A DNA stretch of 64,000 nt from JAPOKJ01 sp031421635 (lineage in GTDB: Bacteria; Pseudomonadota; Gammaproteobacteria; Burkholderiales; Burkholderiaceae_E). The notes beneath the pieces were generated by a model that saw only the letters and a list, made by a program, of their open reading frames with translations, was not told the origin of the DNA and made no database searches. Shown here one piece after another: positions 16,904-24,942 of the stretch. Location: positions 1 through 64,000 of the forward strand of contig JANOPA010000085.1 of NCBI GenBank assembly GCA_031421635.1. The letters run 5' to 3'. The translations under genes were made by a program, and so were the position numbers. Position 1 is the first letter of the stretch. Each line of letters opens with the position of its first letter.

Positions 16904-17329
16904 TCACTGCACGGCCAGCCAAGGATTAATGATTTTCACCCCCGTATCGACAAAATCATCTACATTGCGAGTAGCGACTTGAAATTCCCAGGTGATCGCG
17001 ATTGCCGCAATGGCCGCATCGGGAAAGCAGATGCTGTTTCCGACTCGGTTGGCGGCGGCAACAAGTTTTGCAAAGGGCAAGGCGCAATCGGAATCGAACT
17101 GTAAAACTCTTTGGTCAAACAGCGTCTGTACTTGCGCATTAATCGCATGCTCGAGGGCGTCTCGCCTGCGACCTGCGGGCATTTTTTCAAGCCCCGCGAG
17201 CAGTTCTGCTTTAGTGAAAGCGGTAATGAAGAGAGTCGCTGGTGTTTGGCGAGATAGCCAAGTCAAAACGTTCGCGTCAGGACTCGGTTTTAGCGGCTCT
17301 GAAACGACATTGGTGTCTAAGATAATCAT
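16904..17329 (-). CDS. VapC/FitB-type PIN toxin
   Basis: 141 residues. PIN motifs: MIILDTNVVSEPLKP (Asp5), TAFTKAELLAGLEKMPAG (Glu), FPDAAIAAIA (Asp) and VATRNVDDF (Asp). The FitB-like spacing and RRRDALEHA helix fit the FitAB subgroup, which cleave RNA. ATG 17329 overlaps the antitoxin stop as ATGA. The pair sits between remnants of Bug receptors and a CoA-transferase. Confidence 0.88.
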   Translation of the reverse strand: MIILDTNVVSEPLKPSPDANVLTWLSRQTPATLFITAFTKAELLAGLEKMPAGRRRDALEHAINAQVQTLFDQRVLQFDSDCALPFAKLVAAANRVGNSICFPDAAIAAIAITWEFQVATRNVDDFVDTGVKIINPWLAVQ

Positions 17330-17559
17330 TCGAAGTGAGGTACCTTAAAGCGCCTCTTATCACGAGGAAATTCAATCTCTATTCCGCCTAAAGACTGACC
17401 AATCTTTTGCAGCGATTCCGCGAGGTTCACTGGCGGTTTAACAGCGGCCTCCACGATCAAGCGCAGCTCTGCTTCCGTGCTTCGACCGTTCGCAGCGGCG
17501 CGTACTTTTAGCGCTCTATGCACTTCATCGGAGATTTTGCGAATGGTCAGCGTTGTCAT
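17326..17559 (-). CDS. FitA-type ribbon-helix-helix antitoxin
   Basis: 77 residues from ATG 17559 (an in-frame ATG at 17574 is less likely). MTTLTIRKISDEVHRALKVR followed by AAANGRSTEAELRLIVEAAV is the FitA/StbC DNA-binding domain; the tail SLGGIEIEFPRDKRRFKVPHF would fill the toxin active site. A GGAGG Shine-Dalgarno lies nine bases upstream. The promoter lies in a perfect palindrome just upstream. Confidence 0.87.
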   Translation of the reverse strand: MTTLTIRKISDEVHRALKVRAAANGRSTEAELRLIVEAAVKPPVNLAESLQKIGQSLGGIEIEFPRDKRRFKVPHFE

Positions 17560-17584
17560 TGAGATTGCCTCCAAATCGTCATGA

Positions 17585-17613
17585 GTGCTGTCATTTTATA
17601 AAAATGACAGCAC
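17585..17613 (-). promoter_or_regulatory. 29-bp perfect palindrome over the fitAB-like promoter
   Basis: Arms of 13 bp (GTGCTGTCATTTT and its exact complement) flank ATA/TAT. On the minus strand TTGACT just outside the palindrome and TAAAAT inside it are 16 bp apart and form a good promoter, so a bound antitoxin-toxin complex would block RNA polymerase. FitA-type antitoxins are known to bind such inverted repeats. Confidence 0.7.
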
Positions 17614-17624
17614 AAGTCAATTTA

Positions 17625-17657
17625 GCTGCGTTTCGCAGCACTTCACTTCGTGAAGTG
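17625..17657. repeat. Two adjacent short hairpins
   Basis: GCTGCG-TTT-CGCAGC (17625-17639) and CACTTCAC-TTC-GTGAAGTG (17639-17657) are perfect stems with three-base loops. They lie between the CoA-transferase remnant and the toxin-antitoxin promoter. No T-run follows, so they are poor intrinsic terminators. Confidence 0.5.
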
Positions 17658-17692
17658 AGCGCACCCCCGGCTCGCGACTAGGTGATCAACCT

Positions 17693-18112
17693 TCAGCGGG
17701 AGCGGACTTTAGGAAACTGGGCCGCTCCAAGGGCTGTCGCTTCATTTTCCAGTTGCAACAAAGCCGCATCGACTTTCATACCAAACGCTGCAATGAGTGG
17801 TGCTAATGGCGCGTCGCGCTCGCGCTCATTACGCCAAAGAATTAACGCGTCGAGAAGCGCATCCCCAAATGCCTGCCAGCGCAGGTCTTGCCAGCGGGCA
17901 GCCCCGGCGGCCGCCTCCGTGCCATCTTTTCCGTCCACGTCTTTGAGAAAAGGGGGCCCCAGCTACGCGTGTCATCGCCCGCACCTGGGCGCTCAACCTT
18001 AATGACTTCAGCCCCCAGGTCGGCAAGGATTTGGCCAGCCCAAGGTGCCGCTAGAATGCGGCTAAGATCAAGGCACCTTGAGATGGCTAAGCGGACCTCG
18101 CGACTGGGCCAT
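17693..18112 (-). pseudogene. CaiB/BaiF CoA-transferase N-terminus fused to an unrelated tail
   Basis: From ATG 18112, MAQSRGPLSHLKV starts a CaiB-type protein; one extra base then shifts the frame and LDLSRILAAPWAGQILADLG plus AEVIKVERPGAGDDTRSWGP follow, the family's CoA-binding start. After KDGTEA the chain changes to RWQAFGDALLDALILWRNERERD and ends AAQFPKVRSR; this tail is not CaiB and faintly resembles the helical end of glutathione S-transferases. A deletion joining two genes is the simplest explanation. ATG 18112 lies four bases after the preceding hydratase stop, so it was the second gene of that operon. Confidence 0.65.
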
Positions 18113-18116
18113 CCGC

Positions 18117-18908
18117 TTAGCGCCCGACGAAGGACGGCGCGCGCTTTTCTCGGAAGGCGGCCTGTGCTTCTTTAGCGTCCTCGGTCTTGCCGATCTGCCC
18201 AGTCATGTCCTGCTCATAGCGATAACCATCACGCAAACTCATGTTCTCAATTACATTGAGGGTGTGCTTGCCCATCCGCGTGGACACCGGGCTTTTCGAA
18301 GCTATGGTCTGGGCAATTTCCATAGCGGTCGCCACTAGAAGCTCAGGCTCCACGCAGGCCTCGACGATACCCAGGCGATAAAGCTCAGCACCATCAACAC
18401 GCAGGCCAGTCAAGGCCATTCGACGCAGCTTGGAATGGCTAAAAAGGCGCATGGCGTGACGGCAGCCACCCAAGAGTCCCACATCGACTTCGGGCAGACC
18501 CAATTTGGTCAGCGTACTGGCCACCAAGATATCGGCCGATGCGGCCATGGCCACGCCGGAGCCAAGGGCAGCTCCGTTGATTGCGATCACCACTGGTTTG
18601 GCGCACTCGCGAATCGCATGGAAGCACTCGCGCGTGCGCCGCGAATGAGCTGGCAAATCGCCTGGGCCTTTAATCACTTCGGCCCGGCCCTTGAGGTCAG
18701 CCCCGGCACAAAATGTTTTGCCGGCGCCAGTGAGCACGACCGCGCGTATCTCGTCGATCTCGCTGATTTGATCGAGCGCCGTGGTCAACTCATCGTTCAA
18801 TGTGCGGGTCAAGGCGTTGACCGGCGGGCTATTCAAGGTGAGGGTTGCCACATGGCCTGTGACCTCGATGAGTAGCTGCGTAAAGTTTTGTTGATCAAGA
18901 GGTCCCAT
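18117..18908 (-). CDS. Enoyl-CoA hydratase/isomerase family protein
   Basis: 263 residues from ATG 18908 (the frame is open to 19013 but MGPLDQQNFTQLLIEV is the better start). Crotonase features: VATLTLNSPPVNALTRTL, oxyanion loop KTFCAGADLKGRAE, INGAALGSGVAMAASADIL and the catalytic region KLGLPEVDVGLLGG, which has the Glu typical of hydratases. It acts on CoA thioesters in the cytoplasm. It was followed by a CoA-transferase that is now broken. Confidence 0.87.
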   Translation of the reverse strand: MGPLDQQNFTQLLIEVTGHVATLTLNSPPVNALTRTLNDELTTALDQISEIDEIRAVVLTGAGKTFCAGADLKGRAEVIKGPGDLPAHSRRTRECFHAIRECAKPVVIAINGAALGSGVAMAASADILVASTLTKLGLPEVDVGLLGGCRHAMRLFSHSKLRRMALTGLRVDGAELYRLGIVEACVEPELLVATAMEIAQTIASKSPVSTRMGKHTLNVIENMSLRDGYRYEQDMTGQIGKTEDAKEAQAAFREKRAPSFVGR

Positions 18909-19022
18909 GAGCCATGTTCCAAAATGTTCTAAAAGGAAACTATACGGTACCAAGAGCGCTTTTGTCAGAGCTGGATCATGAATAGCTGTTATGAAGAAAC
19001 ACTGCTCATGCAATACTGACGA

Positions 19023-19481
19023 TCACCTGCCAAAGAATCGACATCCAATTTCAAGACCTGGCGCGGCACGGCCAAAATCTCTAGCATTGAAAGTGACAAT
19101 CGCTTTGGCTTGGCCATTGAATGCGGATTCGAGAACCATTTCATCCCCAGAATTCCTAAATTGCCGACGCCAAAGAAAATGTGTTTCAACCGGTCTAACC
19201 AAAGCAGCCAATGCATCTAAAAATTTGCCAATCTCTTGCTCACCGAGGCCCGAAGCAAGTTGATGCTCTCCGTGGGTTGGGTTCCACTGTTCATCGATTC
19301 GTCGCGGGGATTTGATCATGTGGTCGATGCGGGCACAAAAAAGATCTTGTGTTTCCCTGTAGCTCGGTGACGTAAGCAGCAACAAGCATGGAAAGCAATG
19401 TTCTACTGGCGATGCGGCGTCGTACGCTGAATCTTCGCAAAGCGCGCCAAGAGATTTTAGACGCGTTCGGAGCGCTGCCAA
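19023..19481 (-). pseudogene. COG1569-type PIN protein with ruined N-terminus
   Basis: The last 65 residues (EIGKFLDALAALVRPVETHF, LWRRQFRNSGDEMVLESAFN, AIVTFNARDF) match the COG1569 PIN family and closely parallel the intact copy at 46732-47166. The region that should carry the first catalytic Asp (LDTN) and Glu is replaced by low-quality sequence with no recognisable PIN start. Probably inactive. Confidence 0.65.
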
Positions 19482-19491
19482 GAGTGAAGCC

Positions 19492-19812
19492 CTAAGCCTG
19501 TTCAGTGGGTAGATTCACAAGCAATCCATCCAGGCCATCGGTCATCTTGATCTGACAGCACAGCCGACTCCCGCCGCGTGGTTCAAGGACGCCCTCGAGC
19601 ATGAAGGATTCCGTTTCGGTCATGGACGGCAGCTTGTCCACCCATTCAACGTCGATATATCCGTGACAGGTTGCGCAGCTACAACACCCGCCACAGTCGC
19701 CCAGGATGCCGGGGACTGCATGGTCAACCGCGATCTGCATAAGGGTTCTGCCGAGGGGGGCATTTACACGATGAACGGTGCCATTGCTTTCAATATAGGT
19801 CACGGTGGCCAT
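19492..19812 (-). CDS. [2Fe-2S] ferredoxin, adrenodoxin type
   Basis: 106 residues from ATG 19812 (the frame extends to 19920 without a better start). MATVTYIESNGTVHRVNAPL leads to the cluster loop C-x5-C-x2-C (GDCGGCCSCATCHGYID) and a distant fourth Cys in RLCCQI. It lies divergent from the dioxygenase alpha gene and is the natural electron donor to it. The ferredoxin reductase is not in the window. A TetR-type palindrome occupies the shared promoter region. Confidence 0.88.
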   Translation of the reverse strand: MATVTYIESNGTVHRVNAPLGRTLMQIAVDHAVPGILGDCGGCCSCATCHGYIDVEWVDKLPSMTETESFMLEGVLEPRGGSRLCCQIKMTDGLDGLLVNLPTEQA

Positions 19813-19954
19813 GGGTATCGATATCCTGAGTGAAGGGGTCACCGAGTGAAGAGGTGAGTATTGGGCTGACTTATTAAGGTCAGCAACAGCGCCCGCAACG
19901 AGGCTCCAAGACCTTGACACTCAATCTCTGTGGCGTCATTAAAATAAGCTTTAC

Positions 19955-19976
19955 ATAGTCCGACGAGTCGGTTTAT
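19955..19976. promoter_or_regulatory. Putative TetR operator, ferredoxin/dioxygenase divergent promoter
   Basis: A 22-bp imperfect palindrome of form ATAG-x-CCG ... GTCGGT-x-TAT. It matches the site at 24857-24878 at both ends and in the GTCGGT core with the same total length, and is followed in both places by TATTAT. One regulator probably binds both. Confidence 0.6.
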
Positions 19977-20038
19977 TATTGCATCTTTGAATTTAATAAT
20001 CAACTGCTGCTCGTTGGTTGCAGTCATGACTATGGAGG

Positions 20039-21331
20039 ATGGACTTGAACAATCGTACTCATGTGATCCCGATTTCACCAGCACCCGTGCCAGTGCAGTG
20101 GGATCAACTGCTCCGTCCAGAGCATGTGCATGGATCTCTTTACACGGATCAAGCAATCTACCAGTTAGAACTGCGAAAGATTTGGTTCCGAACGTGGGTT
20201 TATGTCGGTCATGAAAGCGAAGTGCCCAAGGCCAACGATTTCGTGATGAAGTCCATAGGGCCGGAACCCGTCATCATGACCCGAGATAAGACGGGGAAGG
20301 TCAATTTGCTTCATAACCGCTGTCCCCATCGTGGTAACCGGGTTTGTGTGACCGACAAAGGCAACGCGCGAAGCTTCACCTGCCCATACCACGGTTGGAC
20401 CTTCGCCAATGATGGTGAACTGCGGGGTTACCCTTTTCCTTCGGGCTACGACGGCGTTGACCGCTCGGCGCTGGGTCTAGGCCGTGTCTCTCGGGTCGCT
20501 TCGTACAGGGGCTTTGTGTTTGGCTCTTTTGCAGCCGATGGACCGACCCTCGAAGAGCATCTAGGCGCGGCTAAAAGCTCGATTGATCTGCTGTGCATCA
20601 ATTCTCCCGAAGGCGAGGTCGAGATCACGGCGGGGTTCCTGAAGCACAAGGTCAAGTCGAATTGGAAGTTTCTGGTGGAAAACGAAACCGACGGCTATCA
20701 CCCCTCGTTCGTGCATGCCTCTATTTTCGAGGTGGCGAAAAGTGGCATCGGCTCGCTTTACAGCGCGGAATCTACGGCCGTGTCACGCTACTTGGAGAAC
20801 GGCCATTCCGAGAACGATCTGCGGCCAGAGTTCCGAAAGCGTGACAGTCCACTCAGCTGGTTTAACACGACCGCCGAGCGCTTGCCCGACTATGTGGAAA
20901 GCATGAATAAATCTTACGGGCCTGAAAAAGCCCGACAGATCATGATCAACGGCACGCCGCACACCATGATTTTCCCGAACCTGTTTATCGCCGAGATCCA
21001 GCTGTTCGTGATTCAACCGCTGGCCGTGAACGAAACCGTGCAGCATGTGACCGCCTTGCAATTCAAGGGCGCACCGGACCTTAATCGTCGTATGCGCCAG
21101 CAAACCATGGGCTCGGTCGGCCCCGCCGGTTTCCTGCTCGCCGACGATGCAGAGATGTACGAGCGCACCCAGTTGGGGGTGCAAGCGAGTAATCCAGAGT
21201 GGATATTCCTGGGTCGTGGCAAGCATCGCGAGCGCACCGACGAAAACGGTTACCTGATCGGGGACGCCACGGATGAAACACCGACCCGTGGCATGTGGCG
21301 TCATTACCGCTCGATGATGGAGAAAGAGTAA
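20039..21331 (+). CDS. Rieske aromatic ring-hydroxylating dioxygenase, alpha subunit
   Basis: 430 residues. Rieske ligands: CPHRG (about residues 94-98) and CPYHGW (114-119). The mononuclear iron site is in NETDGYHPSFVH (about 216-227, Asp and two His). The catalytic domain is of normal length. The product inserts O2 into an aromatic or related ring, with the beta subunit next and the ferredoxin on the other strand. ATG 20039 abuts a GGAGG with no spacing; TTG 20045 would have ideal spacing (six bases) and may be the true start, giving 428 residues. Substrate cannot be told from sequence. Confidence 0.9.
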   Translation: MDLNNRTHVIPISPAPVPVQWDQLLRPEHVHGSLYTDQAIYQLELRKIWFRTWVYVGHESEVPKANDFVMKSIGPEPVIMTRDKTGKVNLLHNRCPHRGNRVCVTDKGNARSFTCPYHGWTFANDGELRGYPFPSGYDGVDRSALGLGRVSRVASYRGFVFGSFAADGPTLEEHLGAAKSSIDLLCINSPEGEVEITAGFLKHKVKSNWKFLVENETDGYHPSFVHASIFEVAKSGIGSLYSAESTAVSRYLENGHSENDLRPEFRKRDSPLSWFNTTAERLPDYVESMNKSYGPEKARQIMINGTPHTMIFPNLFIAEIQLFVIQPLAVNETVQHVTALQFKGAPDLNRRMRQQTMGSVGPAGFLLADDAEMYERTQLGVQASNPEWIFLGRGKHRERTDENGYLIGDATDETPTRGMWRHYRSMMEKE

Positions 21332-21837
21332 TGTCCAACGCCGCAAACCTCAGCAATCCTAACCCTCGGGCCTTGCTCGACGAAGTGACGCAGTTCATTT
21401 ACCGCGAAGCTCGCCTCCAGGACGACCATGCCTATGACGAATGGGAAAACTTGTGGACCAACGATGGCATTTACTGGATTCCCGCGAACGGTGAGGGGAC
21501 CGATCCTGAAAATGAGATGTCCATTATCTACGACAACCGCTCGCGTATTTCGTTACGCATCAAGCAGTTTCACACCGGCAAGCGTTTCAGTCAGGCGCCG
21601 CGATCAAGGCTGCGACGCATTGTGTCGAATATCGAAATTCTTGGCCAGGATGAGAAGCTTCTGCGCGTGACTTCCAATGCGATGGTGTTCGAGTCCAGCA
21701 TGCGTGGCGACACGATTTGGGCCTCGCGTAATGAATACCACTTACGTCGCGAAGGTCAAGACCTTCGTATGGTGTTGAAGAAGGTGATTTTGGTGAATAA
21801 CGAGACGGCCCTGCATTCAATGGCTTTCCTGATCTGA
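21331..21837 (+). CDS. Ring-hydroxylating dioxygenase, beta subunit
   Basis: 168 residues from ATG 21331, which overlaps the alpha stop as TAATG. Family features: EVTQFIYREARLQDDHAYDEWENLWTNDG at the start, RSRLRRIVSNIEIL in the middle and RMVLKKVILVNNE at the end, the curved-sheet fold of beta subunits that stabilises the alpha3beta3 hexamer. Co-translated with alpha. Confidence 0.88.
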   Translation: MSNAANLSNPNPRALLDEVTQFIYREARLQDDHAYDEWENLWTNDGIYWIPANGEGTDPENEMSIIYDNRSRISLRIKQFHTGKRFSQAPRSRLRRIVSNIEILGQDEKLLRVTSNAMVFESSMRGDTIWASRNEYHLRREGQDLRMVLKKVILVNNETALHSMAFLI

Positions 21838-21868
21838 TCTCCAACATTTTTTCTCATAAGGAAACGAT

Positions 21869-22699
21869 ATGACCGTAGATAACCCGACGCGTCCAGTTGC
21901 GCTTGTCTCTGAGGGACCCGCGCTGCTTGATTTGTATCCGGACGGAGTGGCGCACATCCGCTTGAACCGCCCGGAGGCCTCCAATGGCCTCAACTTGGAG
22001 CTACTGAAGGCGCTGCACGAGGTGGTCATGCAGGTGCATGGCGATGGCCGTGTCCGTGCCGTGTTGTTGACCGGCGAGGGTAAACATTTTTGCGCCGGAG
22101 GGGACGTGCACACCTTTCTATCCAAAGGTGAAGCGCTGCCGGACTACATCCGCATGGCGACCTCCTACCTACAGATCATCGTGGCGCTGCTGATGCGCCT
22201 GAATGCCCCCGTGGTCACGGCCGTGCAAGGCTTCGCAGCCGGTGGAGGAGGGATGGGCTTGGTGTGCTCGTCCGACATGGTGGTCGCTGGTGAGTCGTCC
22301 AAATTCCTCGCTGGTGCCACGCGCGTCGCCATGGTGCCGGACGCCGGTGTGTCGGTCACGCTCACGCAGTTGGTGGGATTGCGTAAGGCCATGGAAATTT
22401 TGATGCTGAACCCCACGATTAGCGCCGCCGAAGCTTTGGCGATGGGACTGATCACCCGCGTGGTGCCAGATGATCGACTCCGGGACGAAGCGATGGCCTT
22501 GGCTCGGCAGTTGGCGGCCGGTGCACCTGCTGCACTGGCCGGTACCAAGCGCCTGCTCTGGAACGGCCTGGGCCTTGGCGTTGAGGCCTGCATGCCGGAA
22601 GAGAACCATACGCAAGCGCAGCTGGCCGGTATGGCCGATGCGCTCGAAGGACTGGCGGCCGTGATCGAGAAGCGCGCGCCAAAATTCACGGGGCGTTAA
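21869..22699 (+). CDS. Enoyl-CoA hydratase/isomerase family protein
   Basis: 276 residues; AAGGAAA stands just before ATG 21869. Crotonase motifs: GVAHIRLNRPEASNGLN, oxyanion loop KHFCAGGDVHTF, VQGFAAGGGGMGLVCSSDMV and the second-half VAMVPDAGVSVTLTQLVG. Asp rather than Glu occupies the PDAG catalytic region, a pattern seen in isomerase-like members, so the exact reaction is open. Third gene of the dioxygenase operon, suggesting that ring oxidation feeds a CoA-ester pathway. Confidence 0.87.
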   Translation: MTVDNPTRPVALVSEGPALLDLYPDGVAHIRLNRPEASNGLNLELLKALHEVVMQVHGDGRVRAVLLTGEGKHFCAGGDVHTFLSKGEALPDYIRMATSYLQIIVALLMRLNAPVVTAVQGFAAGGGGMGLVCSSDMVVAGESSKFLAGATRVAMVPDAGVSVTLTQLVGLRKAMEILMLNPTISAAEALAMGLITRVVPDDRLRDEAMALARQLAAGAPAALAGTKRLLWNGLGLGVEACMPEENHTQAQLAGMADALEGLAAVIEKRAPKFTGR

Positions 22700-23497
22700 A
22701 TGAGTGCGCGCGTTAAGAGGGGTGCGAACCCTAAGATGATGACGAACCTTGAGATGAGTACAAACCTTAAGCTGACGGGTCGACGCGCCTTCGTGACCGG
22801 TGGTGCCAAGGGCATCGGTGCGGCTATCGCCCGGCGTTTGGTGATGGACGGTGCGCAGGTCGTCATCGCGGATCTCGATATGGATGCCGGGCAACGTTTG
22901 GCCGCCGAGATCGGTGCCGTTGCCGTACTGCTCGACGTGACCGACTTTGATCGGGTACGGGAGGTTGTACTGGAGACCGGCCCCTTCGATATTCTTGTCA
23001 ATAACGCAGGTGTTGACCAGCATGCCTTTTTTACCAAAACATCGGTCAGCGATTGGCGGATGCTCCTGGCGGTCAACCTCGAATCCGTGTTTGCGACGAC
23101 CCATTCGGTTCTCCCCGGTATGCAGAGCGCCAGCTTTGGGCGCATCGTCAATATCGCGTCTGAGGCGGGTCGTATGGGCTCACGCGGAGGTTCCGTCTAT
23201 GCGGCGGCCAAGGGCGGCGTGATCGCCTTCACCAAATCCATCGCCCGAGAGAACGGACGCAAAGGCATCACCGCCAATGTGGTGGCACCTGGCCCTATCG
23301 ACACACCCTTGCTGCGCAAGGCCGTGGAGCAGGGCGGTGAACGATTGCTAGAGGCGATGAGTGGATCAACCCTAACGGGCCGTTTGGGCACCCCGGATGA
23401 AGTGGCCGCGGCGGTGGCCTTCCTGGTGTCGAACGAGGCTGGCTACATCACCGGCGAGACGCTTGGGGTATCGGGTGGGATGGGGTGCGGACAATGA
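22700..23497 (+). CDS. Short-chain dehydrogenase/reductase
   Basis: 265 residues. Nucleotide-binding TGGAKGIGAAIARR, NNAG, catalytic Ser-x-Tyr-x3-Lys (region SEAGRMGSRGGSVYAAAKGG), and a C-terminal YITGETLGVSGGMGCG. It is classical-SDR and somewhat like hydroxyacyl-CoA dehydrogenases such as BadH. It begins immediately after the hydratase stop. The first 26 residues hold an 18-bp tandem repeat and precede the normal SDR start (LKLTGRRAFVTGG), so a start at an internal ATG (22736, 22739 or 22754) is possible. Confidence 0.87.
   Translation: MSARVKRGANPKMMTNLEMSTNLKLTGRRAFVTGGAKGIGAAIARRLVMDGAQVVIADLDMDAGQRLAAEIGAVAVLLDVTDFDRVREVVLETGPFDILVNNAGVDQHAFFTKTSVSDWRMLLAVNLESVFATTHSVLPGMQSASFGRIVNIASEAGRMGSRGGSVYAAAKGGVIAFTKSIARENGRKGITANVVAPGPIDTPLLRKAVEQGGERLLEAMSGSTLTGRLGTPDEVAAAVAFLVSNEAGYITGETLGVSGGMGCGQ
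22724..22777 (+). repeat. In-frame 18-bp tandem repeat (3 units)
   Basis: Three imperfect 18-bp units starting GCGAACCCTAAG, ACGAACCTTGAG and ACAAACCTTAAG encode (A/T)NPKMM-TNLEMS-TNLKLT at the N-terminus of the SDR, outside its enzymatic core. Confidence 0.7.
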
Positions 23498-23790
23498 CGG
23501 AAGGCACAGAAGCGCCTGTTGAGGCCGTGATCGAGGCAGTTATCGCGCGGGTCAAGACGGTGTATCGAAGCTGGGGGCGCACGACGAGCGTGGCGCAGAT
23601 GCGATCTGATTGGGATGCCTTGTTTGGGTTTCGGTCTGTTAAGGCAAGCGTCGAGTCCGGGTCCGCCAATGGGGTCGCAGCCCAGTGGATCGCCCCTTGC
23701 CGGGTGCCGCGGTGCTCATGTCCGCATGGACGGATCTCACAGCCTCCGGTGAAAGCTATGAAAGCCGCGCAGCGCAAGTATGGACCACCT
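23494..23790 (+). pseudogene. HSL-type alpha/beta hydrolase, internal deletion and lost C-terminus
   Basis: ATG 23494 overlaps the SDR stop (ATGA). The N-terminus EAVIARVKTVYRSWGRTTSV plus MRSDWDALF and NGVAAQWIAP resembles hormone-sensitive-lipase-type hydrolases. At about 23695 the frame switches to PGAAVLMSAWTDLTASGESYESRA, a block that lies after the catalytic Ser in this family, so the HGGG and GDSAGG segments are deleted. The sequence ends at about 23775 where the opposite-strand acyl-CoA dehydrogenase begins. Compare the intact relative at 45597-46487. Confidence 0.7.
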
Positions 23791-24802
23791 CTTGCAAAGT
23801 TTCGGCGGCAAAGGCTTTGAGCATCGACACTTCACGTACGGTGTCCTTGCCTTCGTCGATCATTTGGGCACACTGGTAGGTCATGGCTCGCACTGCTGCG
23901 GCCTTAGAGGCCACCCCGGCCAATTTGTTGCGCACGACCGGTTGGTCCCAAAGCGCCTTTCCAAATGCCTGACGAGCCCGCATGTAGTCAACTGTCAGCG
24001 CTATCGCTTTAGCGCTTGCGCCCGAGACCAGTGCGCCAATCACCAACCGCTCGTTTTGGAAGGTACTCATGATGTAGTAGAAACCCTTGCCTTCTTCACC
24101 CAACAAGGCGCTGTGGGGCAGCTTCAGATTCTCCAGGAAAAGTTCAGCCGTATCCGAGGAGCGCCATCCATGCTTTTCAAACTTACGGGCAACTTTTAAT
24201 CCAGGATTGCCCTTGTCCACAATGAATAGCGAAATGCTGCGACTCCCTATTGCCTGCGGGTCCGTACGTGCGGCAACGATGTAGATATCGCCATAGACGC
24301 CATTGGTGATAAAGGTCTTAGAGCCATTCAAAGTCCAGCCTTCAGCACTTCTAAGGGCGCGAGTTTTGAGACCCGCAACGTCCGAGCCAGCATCAGGCTC
24401 GGTGACGCAAACTGCCCCCACTTTTTCACCCGAACAGGCCTGAGGAAGATACTTCTGCTTTTGCTCATGCGTGCCTCGATGGGCAATGTGAGATATCGAC
24501 ATATCGCTATGGACTGTCAAGGCAGAGGCAACACCACCATAACCTGAGCGCGCGAGTTCCTCCGCGAACACGACGGACGACAGCGCACCGAGGCTACCAC
24601 CCCCGTACTCAACAGGGTGGCGCATACCCAAAAATCCCAACTCGCCAAACTGACGGAAGACTTCGCGAGGGATCTCGCCCGAGGCCTCCCAAGCGTCTCC
24701 CTGGGGGATGATCACCTCATTGACGAGGCGACGTACCTGATGGCGTACCATCTGTAGGTCTTCGCCGAGTATGTTTGGCTCGTTGAATTCAAATTCAGTC
24801 AT
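23756..24802 (-). pseudogene. Acyl-CoA dehydrogenase truncated at the C-terminus
   Basis: 348 residues. Normal N-terminal and middle domains: GFLGMRHPVEYGGGSLG, VCVTEPDAGSDVAGLKTRA, WTLNGSKTFITNGVYGD and FGKALWDQPVVRNKLA. The chain breaks after EVVHTCA and ends ARLS*, so roughly 40 C-terminal residues (MHGG.GF and the final FAD/substrate helix) are absent. A deletion that fused it to the end of the convergent hydrolase explains both losses. The start ATG 24802 and promoter side look intact. Confidence 0.75.
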
Positions 24803-24856
24803 AGTTTATGGGTCCAATAAACCTAGAGATTTTGCATAGCCTTTAATAGGCAATGT

Positions 24857-24878
24857 ATAGACCGCCTTGTCGGTCTAT
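24857..24878. promoter_or_regulatory. Putative TetR operator between acyl-CoA dehydrogenase and tetR-like gene
   Basis: ATAGACCG (24857-24864), a six-base centre CCTTGT, and CGGTCTAT (24871-24878) form a perfect 8-bp-arm palindrome in the divergent promoter of the regulator and the acyl-CoA dehydrogenase. The form ACCG-N6-CGGT is common for TetR regulators of aromatic and CoA-ester catabolism. It is about 65 bp upstream of the regulator ATG. Confidence 0.7.
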
Positions 24879-24942
24879 TATAAAGCGAAATTGAGAACTG
24901 AGGAATGAGGATGGGTATAATCTTCAATCAAAAGGAAGATTC

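Noticed and set aside
18117..19013. Long form of the enoyl-CoA hydratase starting at 19013
   Set aside because: The extra 35 residues are unlike the family and the ATG at 18908 gives the normal start.
22169..23104. A 311-residue minus-strand frame across the hydratase and SDR
   Set aside because: His/Arg-rich shadow of two clear plus-strand genes.
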